Assembly (NCBI GenBank): GCA_037693485.1 | Contig: CM075351.1 | Coordinates: 66,986,001 to 67,050,000 of the forward strand | DNA from: Kitagawia praeruptora | Lineage: Eukaryota > Streptophyta > Magnoliopsida > Apiales > Apiaceae | DNA: 64,000 bases | Direction of reading: 5' to 3' | Shown: positions 34,401-45,400 of the stretch, one piece after another | Numbering within the stretch: the first letter of the stretch is position 1 | Layout: each line of letters opens with the position of its first letter | Position numbers and translations under genes: made by a program | The notes under the pieces: generated by a model | Seen by the model: the letters and a program-made list of their open reading frames with translations, nothing else | What the model was told of the DNA's origin: nothing | Databases searched by the model: none

Positions 34401-37400
34401 ACCCTGCCCCGCACTTTTCCTTGGCGACCGACCCATCGACAAACAACTTCCATTTTCCCGGTGTCAGAATCATTTGTTCTTCAGGAGCTAAGTCATTCGG
34501 CCCCGAGAAAGAGCATTCTACCATGAAATCCGCCAGTGCTTGGGCTTTGATCGAAGTCCTTGGTGTATACTCCAAATCATGCTCCCCCAGTTCGATCGCC
34601 CAAGCAACCACTCTGCCCGATGCCTCTGGCCTTTGCAAGATTTTCTTTAACGGCTGATCGGTTACAACTTTGATCGTCCTTCCCTGGAAATAGTGTCTTA
34701 ACTTTCTTGCGGCCATTACCAGTCCATAGGCGAACTTCTCTGCATTCGGATATCTTGTTTCTGCATCTTTGAGAATATGAGAGACATAGAACACCGGATG
34801 CTGGTTCCCTTCATGCTCTTTGACCAACACGGCTCCGAGTGTTCGGTCGTTCACAGCCAAGTACAGCTGCAATGTTTCATTCGGGTCGGGTCTCATTAAG
34901 AGTGGAGCTTTCACTAAGTACTCTTTAACCTCTTCGAATGCTTTCTGGCAATTTGGCCCCCACTCGAAATTCTTGGACCCCCGAAGCACTTCAAAGAATG
35001 GTAAGGCCTTTTCGGCCGATCGGGAAATGAACCTCCTCAGGGCTGCTAGCCGTCCGGTCAGCTTTTGAATGTCCCTGATCGTCTTCGGCGCTTCCATGTC
35101 AATGACTGCTTTAATCTTCTCCGGGTTGGCTTCAATTCCTTTGGCACTAACCATGTATCCCAGAAACTTCCCACTATTTACTCCAAATGTACACTTGTTC
35201 GGATTGATCCTCATGTTGTTTCTTTTGAGCGTTTCAAAACATTCCCTCAGATCCTCGGCATGATCCCTGAAAAGGGACTTAACAATCATATCGTCCACGT
35301 AGCACTCCATGTTCCGACCGATCTGGGCTTTGAACATCTTGTTGATCATCTTTTGAAATATTGCCCCGGCGTTCTTCAAGCCGAAAGGCATCATTATGTA
35401 GGCATATGTGCCATTCGGTGTGATGAATGCTGTCTTTGGAACGTCCTCGGCATTCATGGCAATTTGGTGGTATCCTGAGAATGCATCCAGGAAACTGAGT
35501 ATTTGATGCCCCGAAGTAGCATCTATCAGTTGATCAATGTTCGGCAAGGGATAGTGGTCTTTAGGACAATGCTTATTCAGGTCGGTGTAGTCCACACACA
35601 TTCTCCACTTGCCATTTGATTTTTTCACCACCACTACATTCGCCAACCAATCGGGATAGTCTATCTCTTCGATGAACTTCGCTTCTAGCAATTTTTCAAC
35701 TTCAACTTGAATTACTTTCTGCCTCTCCATGGCGAAATTCCTCTTCTTTTGTTTCACGGGCTTGGCTTCGGGAGCAACATTTAAGCAATGTTTGGCCACC
35801 GCAGGGTCCAAACCTGGCATATCTTCGGGATTCCATGCGAATACGTCGTGGAATTCCCTAATGACCTTGATGACTTTCTCTTTCAATTCGGCTCCATGCT
35901 CTTTCCAATTTGGATCATCTTTCCCGACTGACCCACGTACAGCTCTACCTCTTCGGTCTCGGCAGCCGGCTCAGCAATCGGGCTCGACAGGTCGGCCCCA
36001 AATTTTTCTAACTCAATGTTCAGTAGTCGGTGGCAGCCCCCAGTGTCATTTTCTCCTCTTTTCCTTTTTCCCGCTTCATTCATTTCAACGTCCTTATCTT
36101 TCTCTAGATCCTCCAGCATAATAATTCGGGTAGCTTTTTGATCGCCTCTCATCTCTCCGACCCCATTCTCGGTCGGGAACTTCAACTTGAGGTGGGGAAT
36201 GGATGAAACAGCCTGAAAGAGTGACAAGGCTGGCCTCCCCAGGATCCCGTTATATGGGCTGTCCACCCGAACGACGTAGAACTTTGCCTCCTTAACCACA
36301 GTGTACGGAGCTTTTCCCAACAAAATATTCAGCGTAATCGTGCCTTCAATCGGTACAGGTTGATTGCCGAAGCCGTATAAAGGTGCCTCGTGGCATGGCT
36401 ACAGATGTTCGCCTCCCAAATTCATCTTGCAATAAGTTCGGTGATATAGGATGTTGACTGAACTCCCTTCGTCTACCAGCACTCTCCATACCTTGTTTTC
36501 CCCGATTACTGGGTTTATAACAAGTGGGTCTTCGTGCGGCCATATCACATCCTCGTAGTCATCTTCTGTGAAGGATATAGGCAATGGTTGCTTGGCTGAA
36601 CTTGACTGGTACAGGTTATAGATCTGTCTGGCATACTTTTTCCTCGCTGTCTTACTATCCCGATCAAGCACTGTTCCTCCGGAAATTGTTCTGACCTCCC
36701 CTCGGTACTTCTCGGAACTTTCAGCTTCCTTCCTTTTCTCCTTGGACTCGAGTTTTTCCCTCAGGTCGCCCACAAATTGGGTCAGTTCCCCATCCTTGAT
36801 CATCCTTTCAATTAACTTCTTCAAATGATAGCATTCATCGGTGTTGTGACCTTTATCCCGATGATAGTCACAATATTTGCTGTCGCTTCTTCTGTTCTCA
36901 GGGGTCTTTAACTTGGGTGGTCTGACAAACCCAGGTTTACCCTTTATCTCATGGAGAATCTTCGAGATAGGTGTGTTTAGTGGTGTGAACACAGTACTAT
37001 CCCTATCTCTTCTTCGTTCGGCCCCTTTGTCGGGCCTCGTATCATTTAGTCTGCTCTTGATGTCTCCTCGACCCCTTCGGTCGTCCCTTCTATCATCTCT
37101 CCGATCGTCCCTTCGGTCATATCTGTCATTTTTCTTGTTCTCCTTGTACCCCCCAATGGATTCTAATTTTCTCCTAATAGCCTCTCCTCTCACATATATA
37201 TCATCCAAAGACTTGGGAGGCATATCATAAAGAGAAGATCGAAGCTTCTTACCTTTAACAGGGTCGAGGCCTGCTGCGAGGAATCCTGCCGCTTTGACTT
37301 TGTCCAAGTTGGTGACTATGCCGGCTTCCTCTTTGAACCTTGCTAAGTAATCCCCCAAATCCTCGTTCGGTCCCTGCCTACAGTGGATCAGGGCTTCCGT

Positions 37401-38231
37401 ATCCTTCTCTCTTCGGCACAAATGTGAGTAGTGCCTCAAGAACTTTTTCTTCACTTGTTCATACGAGCCTATCGACCTAGGTCTTAATGACCTGTACCAC
37501 ATGGATGCATTCCCCTTTAGGTAGGTCTTGAACATCTTGCAGAGCATCACATCACAGTGCCCCATCCCAGTCATAAGTGATTCATATTTCTCACAGTGGT
37601 CTTCGGGGTCACCCTTTCCGTTGAATTCGTTCATCTTCGGGAACTGCCTTCCAGGAGGCGGTCGAAACTGTTCAACGTCCTCGGTCACCACTGGCTCGTG
37701 GCTGACCTTTCTCTCTCCGAACATGGCCTTCTCGATCCTTCAGATACGATCGTCCGTATGGGGGCCCTCCTCCTCCGAGTCGGAGGAATAAACTACCTTT
37801 GACCGGGTTCTCCTCGAGTATGATTCAGAGTCCCCTGACTCATCTTCATCATTTCTGGTTCTTGGCCTCTTATCTCTTCGGTCGTCCACCCCAGTGTCTT
37901 CGGCTTCTAGAGCCTCGCAGAGGGTCTTTTCCTGTAGCTCGATCTCCTCCCTTTGGAGCTTTAGGGCATCTAGCCTTAAACGGTCGGCCTCCATCTTTTT
38001 GGCCAGACGTTCGGCCTCCTTGCTGCTCTTCTCCTTTTCTATTTCTTTCCGTTTCCCCTTGGCCTTTTGTTCCTCTCGCCACTTCATGAGTATCTCTCGT
38101 TGCTCTTCGGGAGACGGCATGTCCCCCTCTTCATCAAAAATCAGGAGCCTTGGGGTGATGGGAGGAGCGGTGCGATTATTTCCGGCCATAGTGCTATCGT
38201 CAGCTGTTGGTATCTCGGTTTCATTCGCCAT
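31448..38231 (-). pseudogene. gag-pol of Tat element 2 (stops, frameshift, solo LTR)
   Basis: gag starts at 38231 with an acidic/basic charged N-terminus. An in-frame TGA at 37742-37740 interrupts it; the same frame continues through the gag core, a run of DDRR repeats, the CxYH...GHxxxxC knuckle (near 36860) and the protease DEGSS motif, up to TAG at 36401-36399 and then to about 35883. There the frame shifts by one base. Reverse transcriptase (YVDDMIVKS near 35300) and the two RNase H domains occupy 35886-33940. A solo LTR (32642-33934) splits the link to integrase, which is open from about 32630 to 31448: HHCC finger, then the DDE core with SDNGTQF and NGAIEAAN, then the C-terminal GPYVV-type domain. 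None of these breaks leaves the polyprotein usable. Confidence 0.92.
32642..33934. mobile_element. Solo LTR, copy 1 (1293 bp)
   Basis: Exact TSD ggtag (32637-32641, 33935-33939). The ends are TGTTGAGTATTGAACAC and GTAACTAACA. A g-run (ggggggggggg, near 32675) follows the left end. No internal coding region. A second copy lies reversed at 58809-60075. Shared ends, length of about 1.3 kb and 5-bp TSDs identify a solo LTR; a Ty1/copia (SIRE/Maximus-like) source is likely but not certain. It contains eight TTCnnGAA motifs in the stretch 33229-33650. Confidence 0.85.
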
Positions 38232-38270
38232 TATTAACTGTATAATTCAACACAAACGTATCTCTACGTT

Positions 38271-38286
38271 CCCACAGACGGCGCCA
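38271..38286 (-). promoter_or_regulatory. Primer-binding site of Tat element 2
   Basis: On the minus strand TGGCGCCGTCTGTGGG, 2 bp from the LTR end at 38289 and identical to the site in element 1. Confidence 0.8.
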
Positions 38287-38288
38287 AA

Positions 38289-38694
38289 TGTTACAACCAG
38301 TTTCCGTCAGTGTATCCGTTCGGTCGGACCTGCAAGTGAAGAAGAATGCGAGGGTGTTGCCCCCCGATTCACCTCCGGTGTGAGAATAAGTTAACTGGTT
38401 TTTGAAGATGAGTAATATTGATCGTAGAGTGTTTGTGTTTTGTAAATTGTGTATATGTGATTGAATGAATGATCTCAAACCTCTGTTAACCTTTTATCCT
38501 CTGTTCTGGCAGTTATCGGAGAGTGGGACGAGTGGAGAACGTGTCCCACGTTCCCAGGGATACACAACTGAATGGACCGTTGCAAATAACTGGGCCGAAT
38601 GATATGGGCCTTCGCCAGTCTGGAGCCTCTCCAAGCCAATACTCCATATTCGGTGACTGGGCCGAAGGCCCAGTAAGAAGTTGGGCCTCTAACA
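38289..38694 (-). repeat. 5' LTR of Tat element 2
   Basis: 406 bp; near-identical to 27421-27831. The stem-loop at 38657-38673 carries loop gaa where the sister carries ttc. Confidence 0.95.
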
Positions 38695-38739
38695 GTCCTG
38701 AAGTTAACTATTCTTACTCATAAATTGTTCGATTTGCAG

Positions 38740-39715
38740 ATGCATAGACCAAAGATGGAACTCATAAAGAAGGAAAAGAATCGAAATTGCCACTTTCTAG
38801 AAGAAGAATGACTTTTTGAAGAAGAAAGTTAATGAGCTTGCAATTTTGTGTGACATCAAAGCTGCGATGATTAGTTATGGACCTAAAAAAGCTACACCAC
38901 AGGCTCATCCCCTTGAACCCGAGATTTGGCCTCAGAATTGTGATGAAGTTCGCGAATTGATCAATACATACAAAGGCCAGTCACATGAGGATTGTAAAAA
39001 GAGAACAACTCTTCTATCACACTTCTTTGGAGAACGTAACAAAAAGGCCCAGCAAGCCCTCACTAGACAACGGAACACTAATTTTCAGTCAAAGTATCCT
39101 GCATGGCATTCGAGGTTTGATAGCTTGAAAAAAGAAGATTATAGGAAAATCAATGTTTCTCTGGAGAATATTTTGGGCAATGCTAAGGCTAAACTGGAAC
39201 AAATGAAAGTTAATAATATCTATCATGCTGCTGATGTGCAGCAGCAGCACATGATGTTGGGTAAGAAGAGGAGGATGGATTTGGATGTAAGAAATCAAAC
39301 TAATAAGTATTTTAAAGGCGATCTACACCAGGCACTTCCAGATCAAATGCGGGTGCCAGGTCCAATGCCATTTCCAATTCACCAGCAGAGGTTTCCGTTT
39401 ATTGACCATAACCAGAACCAATTGATGGTCAAGTTTGGTAATGAATATGCTGGTGGCACATCAAACATTGTTCCGGATGTTCCTCTCTCCAAGGCTGTTA
39501 ATAATTTTCCTGATTTTCTGACATTGGAAGGGACTCTAAACAATCTAAGCTATGTGAATAATTTGGCAAGGGCACCCCCAAATTACTATGGAGAGTGCAG
39601 GCAACCGATTGCACAACACATATTTGAATATCAACCGATGACAGAAGGGTCTGATTCGCATCAAAGGTCTGCAGCTTCACATCATTATTATGAAGATCGT
39701 AAATGGTCAAGGTAG
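38740..39715 (+). pseudogene. Type I (M-gamma, AGL80-like) MADS-box pseudogene
   Basis: An ATG at 38740 opens a MADS-like start (MHRPKMELIKKEKNRN). An extra base near 38788 then shifts the frame, and in the new frame TAG at 38798-38800 falls in the basic helix just before KKNDFLKKKVNELAILCDI. From 38816 the frame is open for 299 codons: rest of the MADS domain, a region with EIWPQNCDEV typical of M-gamma proteins (related Arabidopsis proteins have EVWP here), then a Gln/Met/Pro-rich C-terminus. Intact relatives are transcription factors acting in female gametophyte and endosperm. The Tat element inserted about 45 bp upstream of the ATG. Both lesions lie in the DNA-binding region, so I call it a pseudogene; a sequencing error could explain the indel but not the stop as well. 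Confidence 0.75.
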
Positions 39716-40319
39716 ATAGGTTGGGTTAGTTACTTTGATAGGGTTAGATTAGTTACCCATAACTAAAGGAGGCCTTGATTTTAATCTAGTATTAGTAAAT
39801 TTGGTTATCAATTTGGACATGTATTTTCCGGTATTCAGAGTTATAACTTTAATGTTTGTTTTTTTTTTTTTTAACAAATCGTACTTGCATTACTTAAAAA
39901 TTATCAATTTCGGGTACATGATTAAAAAAACAGGAGGAGTGACAGACCACTCTCCATAGTATGACATAGAATTTATGCAGCATTTGCAAGCAAAAAACCA
40001 CATGATTCGCAGATCAATACACAAACTACTAGCACTTGATAATTGTGCTTTAATGATTTTGTACAAGAACTGGTTTCTTGACAACAGCTCGCACCAACCT
40101 GATCTTCCCTCCAACCCTCAAGCAAATTCCGAACCAAGTGTTCAGAAGTCTCAGTTGAATAAACTATGATTAGAGGAACGAGGCTCCACCTAACTTTTTT
40201 TAGACGAATGTCTTATGTCTCTCGTAAATTAGAATGTTGGATTTGTGAGAACTAGAGACAAGTACTGAATTCTTCTATAAGGCGAGACCTGTTCTTTGAA
40301 TTTGTGAGATATGCAGATG
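39716..40319. other. Intergenic DNA after the MADS pseudogene
   Basis: A T-run near 39855 and AT-rich sequence. No gene or recognised mobile element is seen. Confidence 0.4.
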
Positions 40320-40327
40320 GTCAGTGC

Positions 40328-41115
40328 AGAGCCGACATGCTCAGGCACTCCATTTTACTATGGCACATTTTTTAGGTAGGCGTATATATGTATATATATT
40401 TTATTTAAAAAATGAAAAAATAAGTTTATTTTTAAAGATTAAAAAAATTTGTAAATGAGAAAAAGATTGAAAATGGTGTTGTGAAAATAATTAAAAATTA
40501 TTATATTGAGCAAAATAAGAAAATATTATAATTACACGTGTATACTAATAATTATTTTTGTTGTTAACTGTGTATACTATAATTGTCATTAAAGTTGATT
40601 AAATATTTTTGGTTGTATTTTTACAATTACAATTAATTGTCATTAAAGTTGATTAAATGTTTTTGGTTGACAACCTACATATAAGTATATTTTTACAATT
40701 ACAATGTAACAATTCAGTTTATCAATTATTCATTTTATAGGTGATTAAGTGATTTGAAATCATATCTATTTTAATTAATTTACATATTAAATGAACCAAG
40801 TCAATTTAAAACTAAAAATAAATTATAAAATACTTATATTAATTTAAATACATAAAATGAGATTTTCTATTTTAGTATTGTATTTGTTTTTATTTATTAT
40901 TACTTTTTATTCTTTCATTTAAACATAATATATTAATGTTTTACATGTATAATTTATTTACTTTAGATTAATTTGTACTATTTATGTACTTGTTACAATT
41001 TTTTTACAAATTTCAATTAATGTTTAATATTTTATGTAGATGTTATAAAAAAAAATTATTAGTATTAGGGCACTCTATTTTTGTTTTGCACAGGGCATCC
41101 AAAATCTCAGGACGG
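40328..41115. mobile_element. hAT-like non-autonomous element (788 bp)
   Basis: An exact 8-bp repeat gtcagtgc flanks it (40320-40327, 41116-41123). The left end AGAGCCGACATGCTCAGG and the right end read inward (CCGTCCTGAGATTTTGG, GCCCTGTGC) resemble common plant hAT ends. The interior is AT-rich with no transposase. The exact terminal base is uncertain because the TSD overlaps the expected CAG. Confidence 0.55.
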
Positions 41116-41237
41116 GTCAGTGCTTCAGTGGTGAGTTGTTGGTGGGGAACATAAAAATTGAAATCGGTTCATTACCGAAGTGGTGTAGAACCAGAAAAGA
41201 GTCCAAAACATTGGCCTAGAGTGCTATCAAACTACTC

Positions 41238-41340
41238 ATTGCACACAGGTAAGTCCTGATTCTTCAACCCTGTGAAGTTAACTGCTGAATCACTCTATTA
41301 CTTTGGCAAGCTTTCAACTACAAAAGCTGCTGATAGAATG
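41238..41340 (+). pseudogene. ABCB26 fragment: exon 16 end, intron, exon 17 start
   Basis: Matches 25164-25276 of the ABC transporter gene with small gaps: attgcacacag|gtaagtcctgatt..., the shortened intron, then ctttcaacta.aaagctgctgatagaat. The acceptor has mutated (ggcaag in place of gcgcag). Because the intron is present, the copy was made from DNA, not from mRNA. Confidence 0.85.
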
Positions 41341-41687
41341 TAAATATGCAATGTATAGATTAAGTATGCAAATTTAGGGTTTCTCTAGCATAATCTATGT
41401 TACCGCTGAAACGCCAACTTAAACAAAATGATATGTCCTTCACGGTATGAGGACTTGACAAGTTTTTACCAGGCCTTACTAGTGACAAGTCCCAGAGGAA
41501 AAGCTAAGATAACTGTAGCTTTTATATACTCTTCTGGTGTACCCTTTGTCCCTTTGTTTTGGTCTCCTGAAGTAGCATTAAACAAATTTATAAGAATATG
41601 CGCGATGATCTTATTGTATAAATAATTTAGATATCTAACAAGTTGTATAATTGAAATTTTTACAATATTGCTGGTACATGCTTCAAA
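41341..41687 (+). repeat. Copy of a segment in an RS-protein gene intron
   Basis: Aligns along its length with 50160-50512, intron 10 of the gene at 42466-52061, sharing for example ggccttactagtga.aagtccc and ggtgtaccctttgt.cctttg. It abuts the ABCB26 fragment directly. Either both copies are one dispersed repeat, or the patch captured pieces of two neighbouring genes. Confidence 0.8.
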
Positions 41688-42465
41688 TTGGATACAACGA
41701 TGTCTTAGTAAGACTAATAACAATTTTTTTAACAAAAAAGATAAAACTCATTTAAATTATATAATTCCATGATACAAACGGTTCCTTAGTAAGATCAATA
41801 ATAAGCTAAAATCTTTTCAAACAAAAAAGATACAATTCAATAAAATTGTATTTTTCAACTTTACAAATCATCGTTGTATCCAAAATAATGGAAAAATATA
41901 AGAGACAAAAAAGAGAAAAATGGTAACAATCACAATATTTACATTTTCCTCTACAACAATGCAAGAGAGAAAAACAAGAAACACACGGAAAAAATCAAAT
42001 AATAAACACAAGATTTTTTTTTTCAAAGAAATTGCAAAAATACAATACAGAGAGAAAAGTCAATTAAAACAAGAGATTAGCATTATGACAGTAAAAAATA
42101 TCAAAAGCACACATTATTATGAAAAACATGACATCTATTCATCAAAATTTTATTTTTTTGTCAGGATCTAGTGATCTATTCGTCAATGTTATATTATCAC
42201 AAAACACTGCAATTGCACATCACGAATATTTAAATATAATAAAACATACATGAAAAACAAAGAAAATAAATTTTAAAAAAAATCTCCAATAATTTAAAAT
42301 ATTAAAAAGAAAAATCAGTTAATATAAAAAATTTCACACTATTAACCACCTCCTTGACTACCTCTGGATCCCAATCCCCGGTAAAATTAACAACCTTCTT
42401 CTTCTCCCATCTCTCCCCCCCAAACAAACCCTAGAATTTTACACACACCTATACATACAACCACA
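41688..42465 (+). promoter_or_regulatory. Upstream region and 5' leader of the RS-protein gene
   Basis: AT-rich to about 42350, then a CT-rich stretch and an ACA-rich leader (ttctcccatctctcccccc... up to the ATG), as is usual for plant 5' UTRs. No clear TATA box was identified. Confidence 0.4.
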
Positions 42466-45400
42466 ATGGAATACCAGCAACCACCACAACACACCTACAT
42501 CCGTCCACCGCCGCCGCCTCCACCGTCCGATCCTAATCACCACCACCACCAACCTCCTCCGGTCCCACCACCTCCGGGTCCCACCTGGTTCTCCGCCCAG
42601 TTCCAATACACGCCGAATCATAATCACCAGCAGTGGGCCCCGCCTCCACCTCAACAACACCATGGCTCTTATCCTGCGCCTCCGCACCAGTATCATCAAC
42701 CGCCCCCTCCTCCTCCTCCGCCGCAGTCGTATCCTCCTCAGCTCAATCAGGTCGTTAAATTTGTCGATTTTGATTATTATTATTATTATTATTAATGTTG
42801 TCTTGTTTATGAGTGTTAAAGTTAGTTAAGCGATAACTGTATTTTAACAAAGTTTGTTACAATGGACGTGTTTTAGTTATTCTGTTATTATTCCGTAAAT
42901 GTTTCGTATGTAGGATTTATTTGTTGCTTACTGCACTTGAGCTGGTGCTCTTGTAGTTTATTAGTCATGCGTATGACTCTTTCCAAATAAGTAGATGAAC
43001 TGGGTTTGTTACAATTGTTGTGCTTTAGTAGTTATTCCGTAAATTAATTGTGTTTCGGATTTAGTTGTTACCAACTGCACTTGAGCAAGTACTCTTTGTA
43101 GTATGCAACGTTTTATATTGAAACGGTTATAACTAATTTATTCAATTTTTTTAAAGTAATTATCTTTTGTGCGGACTTTAGTTATTTTTCTGTGTGATAT
43201 GGAGTTGTGCAAGTTATTTTCTGTTTTGTTCGTCCATGATGCATTATTCTTGCAATTAGTTGCATGGATGAACTGATTACTCGTGTAATTGCTTTCAGGA
43301 ATGGCATAACTCGGGTTGGAACCAAAATCAAAATCAAACTCAGCAATTGCAGTACCCAGGTTTATTTTATAACTTTGGTTGTAGAATTTAACTTCTTGAG
43401 TTCTTGTATATAACATCACCAGTCATATTTCTCTCATATTTTTCTTTATCCTACTTGTTTAAACAGATTTATGTGAAGTATATTATTGGTTGCTACTTTT
43501 CCTATTAAGTTCAGCCCAACTAGTTTCTTATTAGAGGTCGAATCCGTAAATAATGAGTCGAGTGGAACTGTGTTTAAACCGAGATTGCACTCTTACATGT
43601 GATTTAGTCGACTAACTTAAGTTTTATTTTTAAAAAGTTCTAGAATATAGCAGGGTTCAATATAATATTGAGCTTTCGACATTGAGATTGACCAGTTACT
43701 TTCTTACTGAGTTCAGCTTATTATAAAGTACAGTTTTAGTTTACATTTATGTTGCTAAATTCTCACCATTCCACATGTAAATAAATATCACGTGGAGATA
43801 CCTATTACCAGATTCCATTTTTTAGATTTGGGTCTTTGATTGAATATAAGCAGCAGCGATTTTGCTAAACATTGTATTGCACTGCTTAATCCTTATTGTG
43901 ATGTAGTCAGTGGCGGACGTACATAGTGCCGAGGGTACTCGGTCGAGTACGCTGGGTTAAAAATTTCTGCAATTTTTTTTTTTTTTTAGTTTTGTAGTTG
44001 TTGATAATTTAAGAAAAATCAAAATAATTTTTTAAAGTTGTAAATTTTGTACATTAGTTGCATAACATACATAGAAATAGCTTAGATCAGCTCGTTTGGT
44101 GACCGAAAAGCGAAGCAGGAGGTACCAGTTTTGATTCCTAGCTCCAACATTTTGTCCCATATTGATGGAAAATCAATGTGAAATCCCTCAAACATCTATA
44201 TATACATTTAACTTACTAAAATTTTACTTCCAATTAACAAATCTTGGTTAAATGTTTTAGAACAATAGTTCATACCCTAAAAAAAATTTCGCGCTCCGCG
44301 CGAAAATACCACTCCTCGCACGGGAGCCAGGATTCCGAGTACCCTGACCTAAATTCCTGGATCCGCCACTGGATGTAGTTAGGGGCTCGAATGAAGGCGC
44401 TGAAGTTTTGTTTTTACGAGCTCGGTTTCATTTTTCCCAACAAATTGGGCCGAGTATTTATAACTTCAGTTTAAACTGGCATATTTCTTTGTTGGAGTTT
44501 GAGTTTGTTTGCTTGCACACTCTTTCAAGGATTTATAAAGTTTTTGTGGGTTAGCCATTTGTAAATAGACAAACTGAGTTTTTATTTATTGAGAACCAAC
44601 TCGAGCTTTTGTGAGTGTAGCCTAATACAATGTTGTTAGAGGCAGACATCTCTCGCCTTAATTTTCCAGTAGCGGCTTCAGTGAGGCGTGTGCCTCAGTT
44701 CATGAATGCATTGAGACGCACCGTTTATAAGTGAGGTGTAATAGTTGATTTAATACCAAAAAGGTTTACTTTTTTGGTTCTGTTTATAAGAAATGCGTGA
44801 TCTCAGTCATTTCGTGTACACATCACTAACATATGGGTATTTGACTAGATATAATCCTATATCGACTGCGTTACAGGAATGTTCTATTCTTCATCTAAAA
44901 GATTATGACTTCACATTTAAAATTGTGTACAGTTTTCCTTTTAAGTTGCATTTAAACAATGGAGTTCAATCCATTCTTTATATTTGTGTAACTGTGTGTA
45001 CATAGGCTCCACGAAAGTGTTACACCTCTTCGGTGCGTCCCTGGCCTCTAATAACGCTGGACTAGAAACCCTAAACAAATGGATTTGCTGTTCGAGCACG
45101 GGTTCATTATCATTCAAATTTGAGCTGAGCCTAACTCATAGAGCTTAAGCTGGTTCACGATCAGATTAGTTTATTTACAACTCTAGACATTACCATCATG
45201 CTTATGAATCATGACTTTGTGAGTTGTATATAAATCTGGAAAATTCTTTCCTCCTACTTTAGCCTTTTATAAATTCGCCTGCTGAGAAAACTGTCTGTAA
45301 CCCTTGAAGCAAATAAAATTTTGTGGAAATGCTATGAGACTAGGACTAGGAGAGTGTTTACCTGAAGTAAACGAGTAATTGGGCAAGCACATGAATATAT

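Larger units (their letters stand above)
27421..38694 (-). mobile_element. Second Tat/Retand-like LTR retrotransposon, reversed
   Basis: 11.3 kb between exact TSDs gtcct (27416-27420, 38695-38699). LTRs are 27421-27831 (411 bp) and 38289-38694 (406 bp). Read on the minus strand the order is LTR, primer-binding site, gag, protease, RT, RNase H, second RNase H-like domain, integrase, antisense ORF (on +), LTR. The LTRs differ by three A/T substitutions, one 5-bp duplication and an inverted 3-nt loop, so the insertion is recent. The element is defective: two in-frame stops and a frameshift in gag-pol, plus a solo LTR at 32642-33934. It belongs to the same lineage as the element at 1667-16977 but its proteins are clearly diverged from it. 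Confidence 0.93.

Noticed and set aside
35065..35478. Plus-strand ORF of 137 codons within element 2
   Set aside because: Lies opposite reverse transcriptase and is a shadow of it.
42439..42699. Minus-strand Arg/Trp-rich ORF
   Set aside because: Antisense of the proline-codon-rich first exon of the RS-protein gene.
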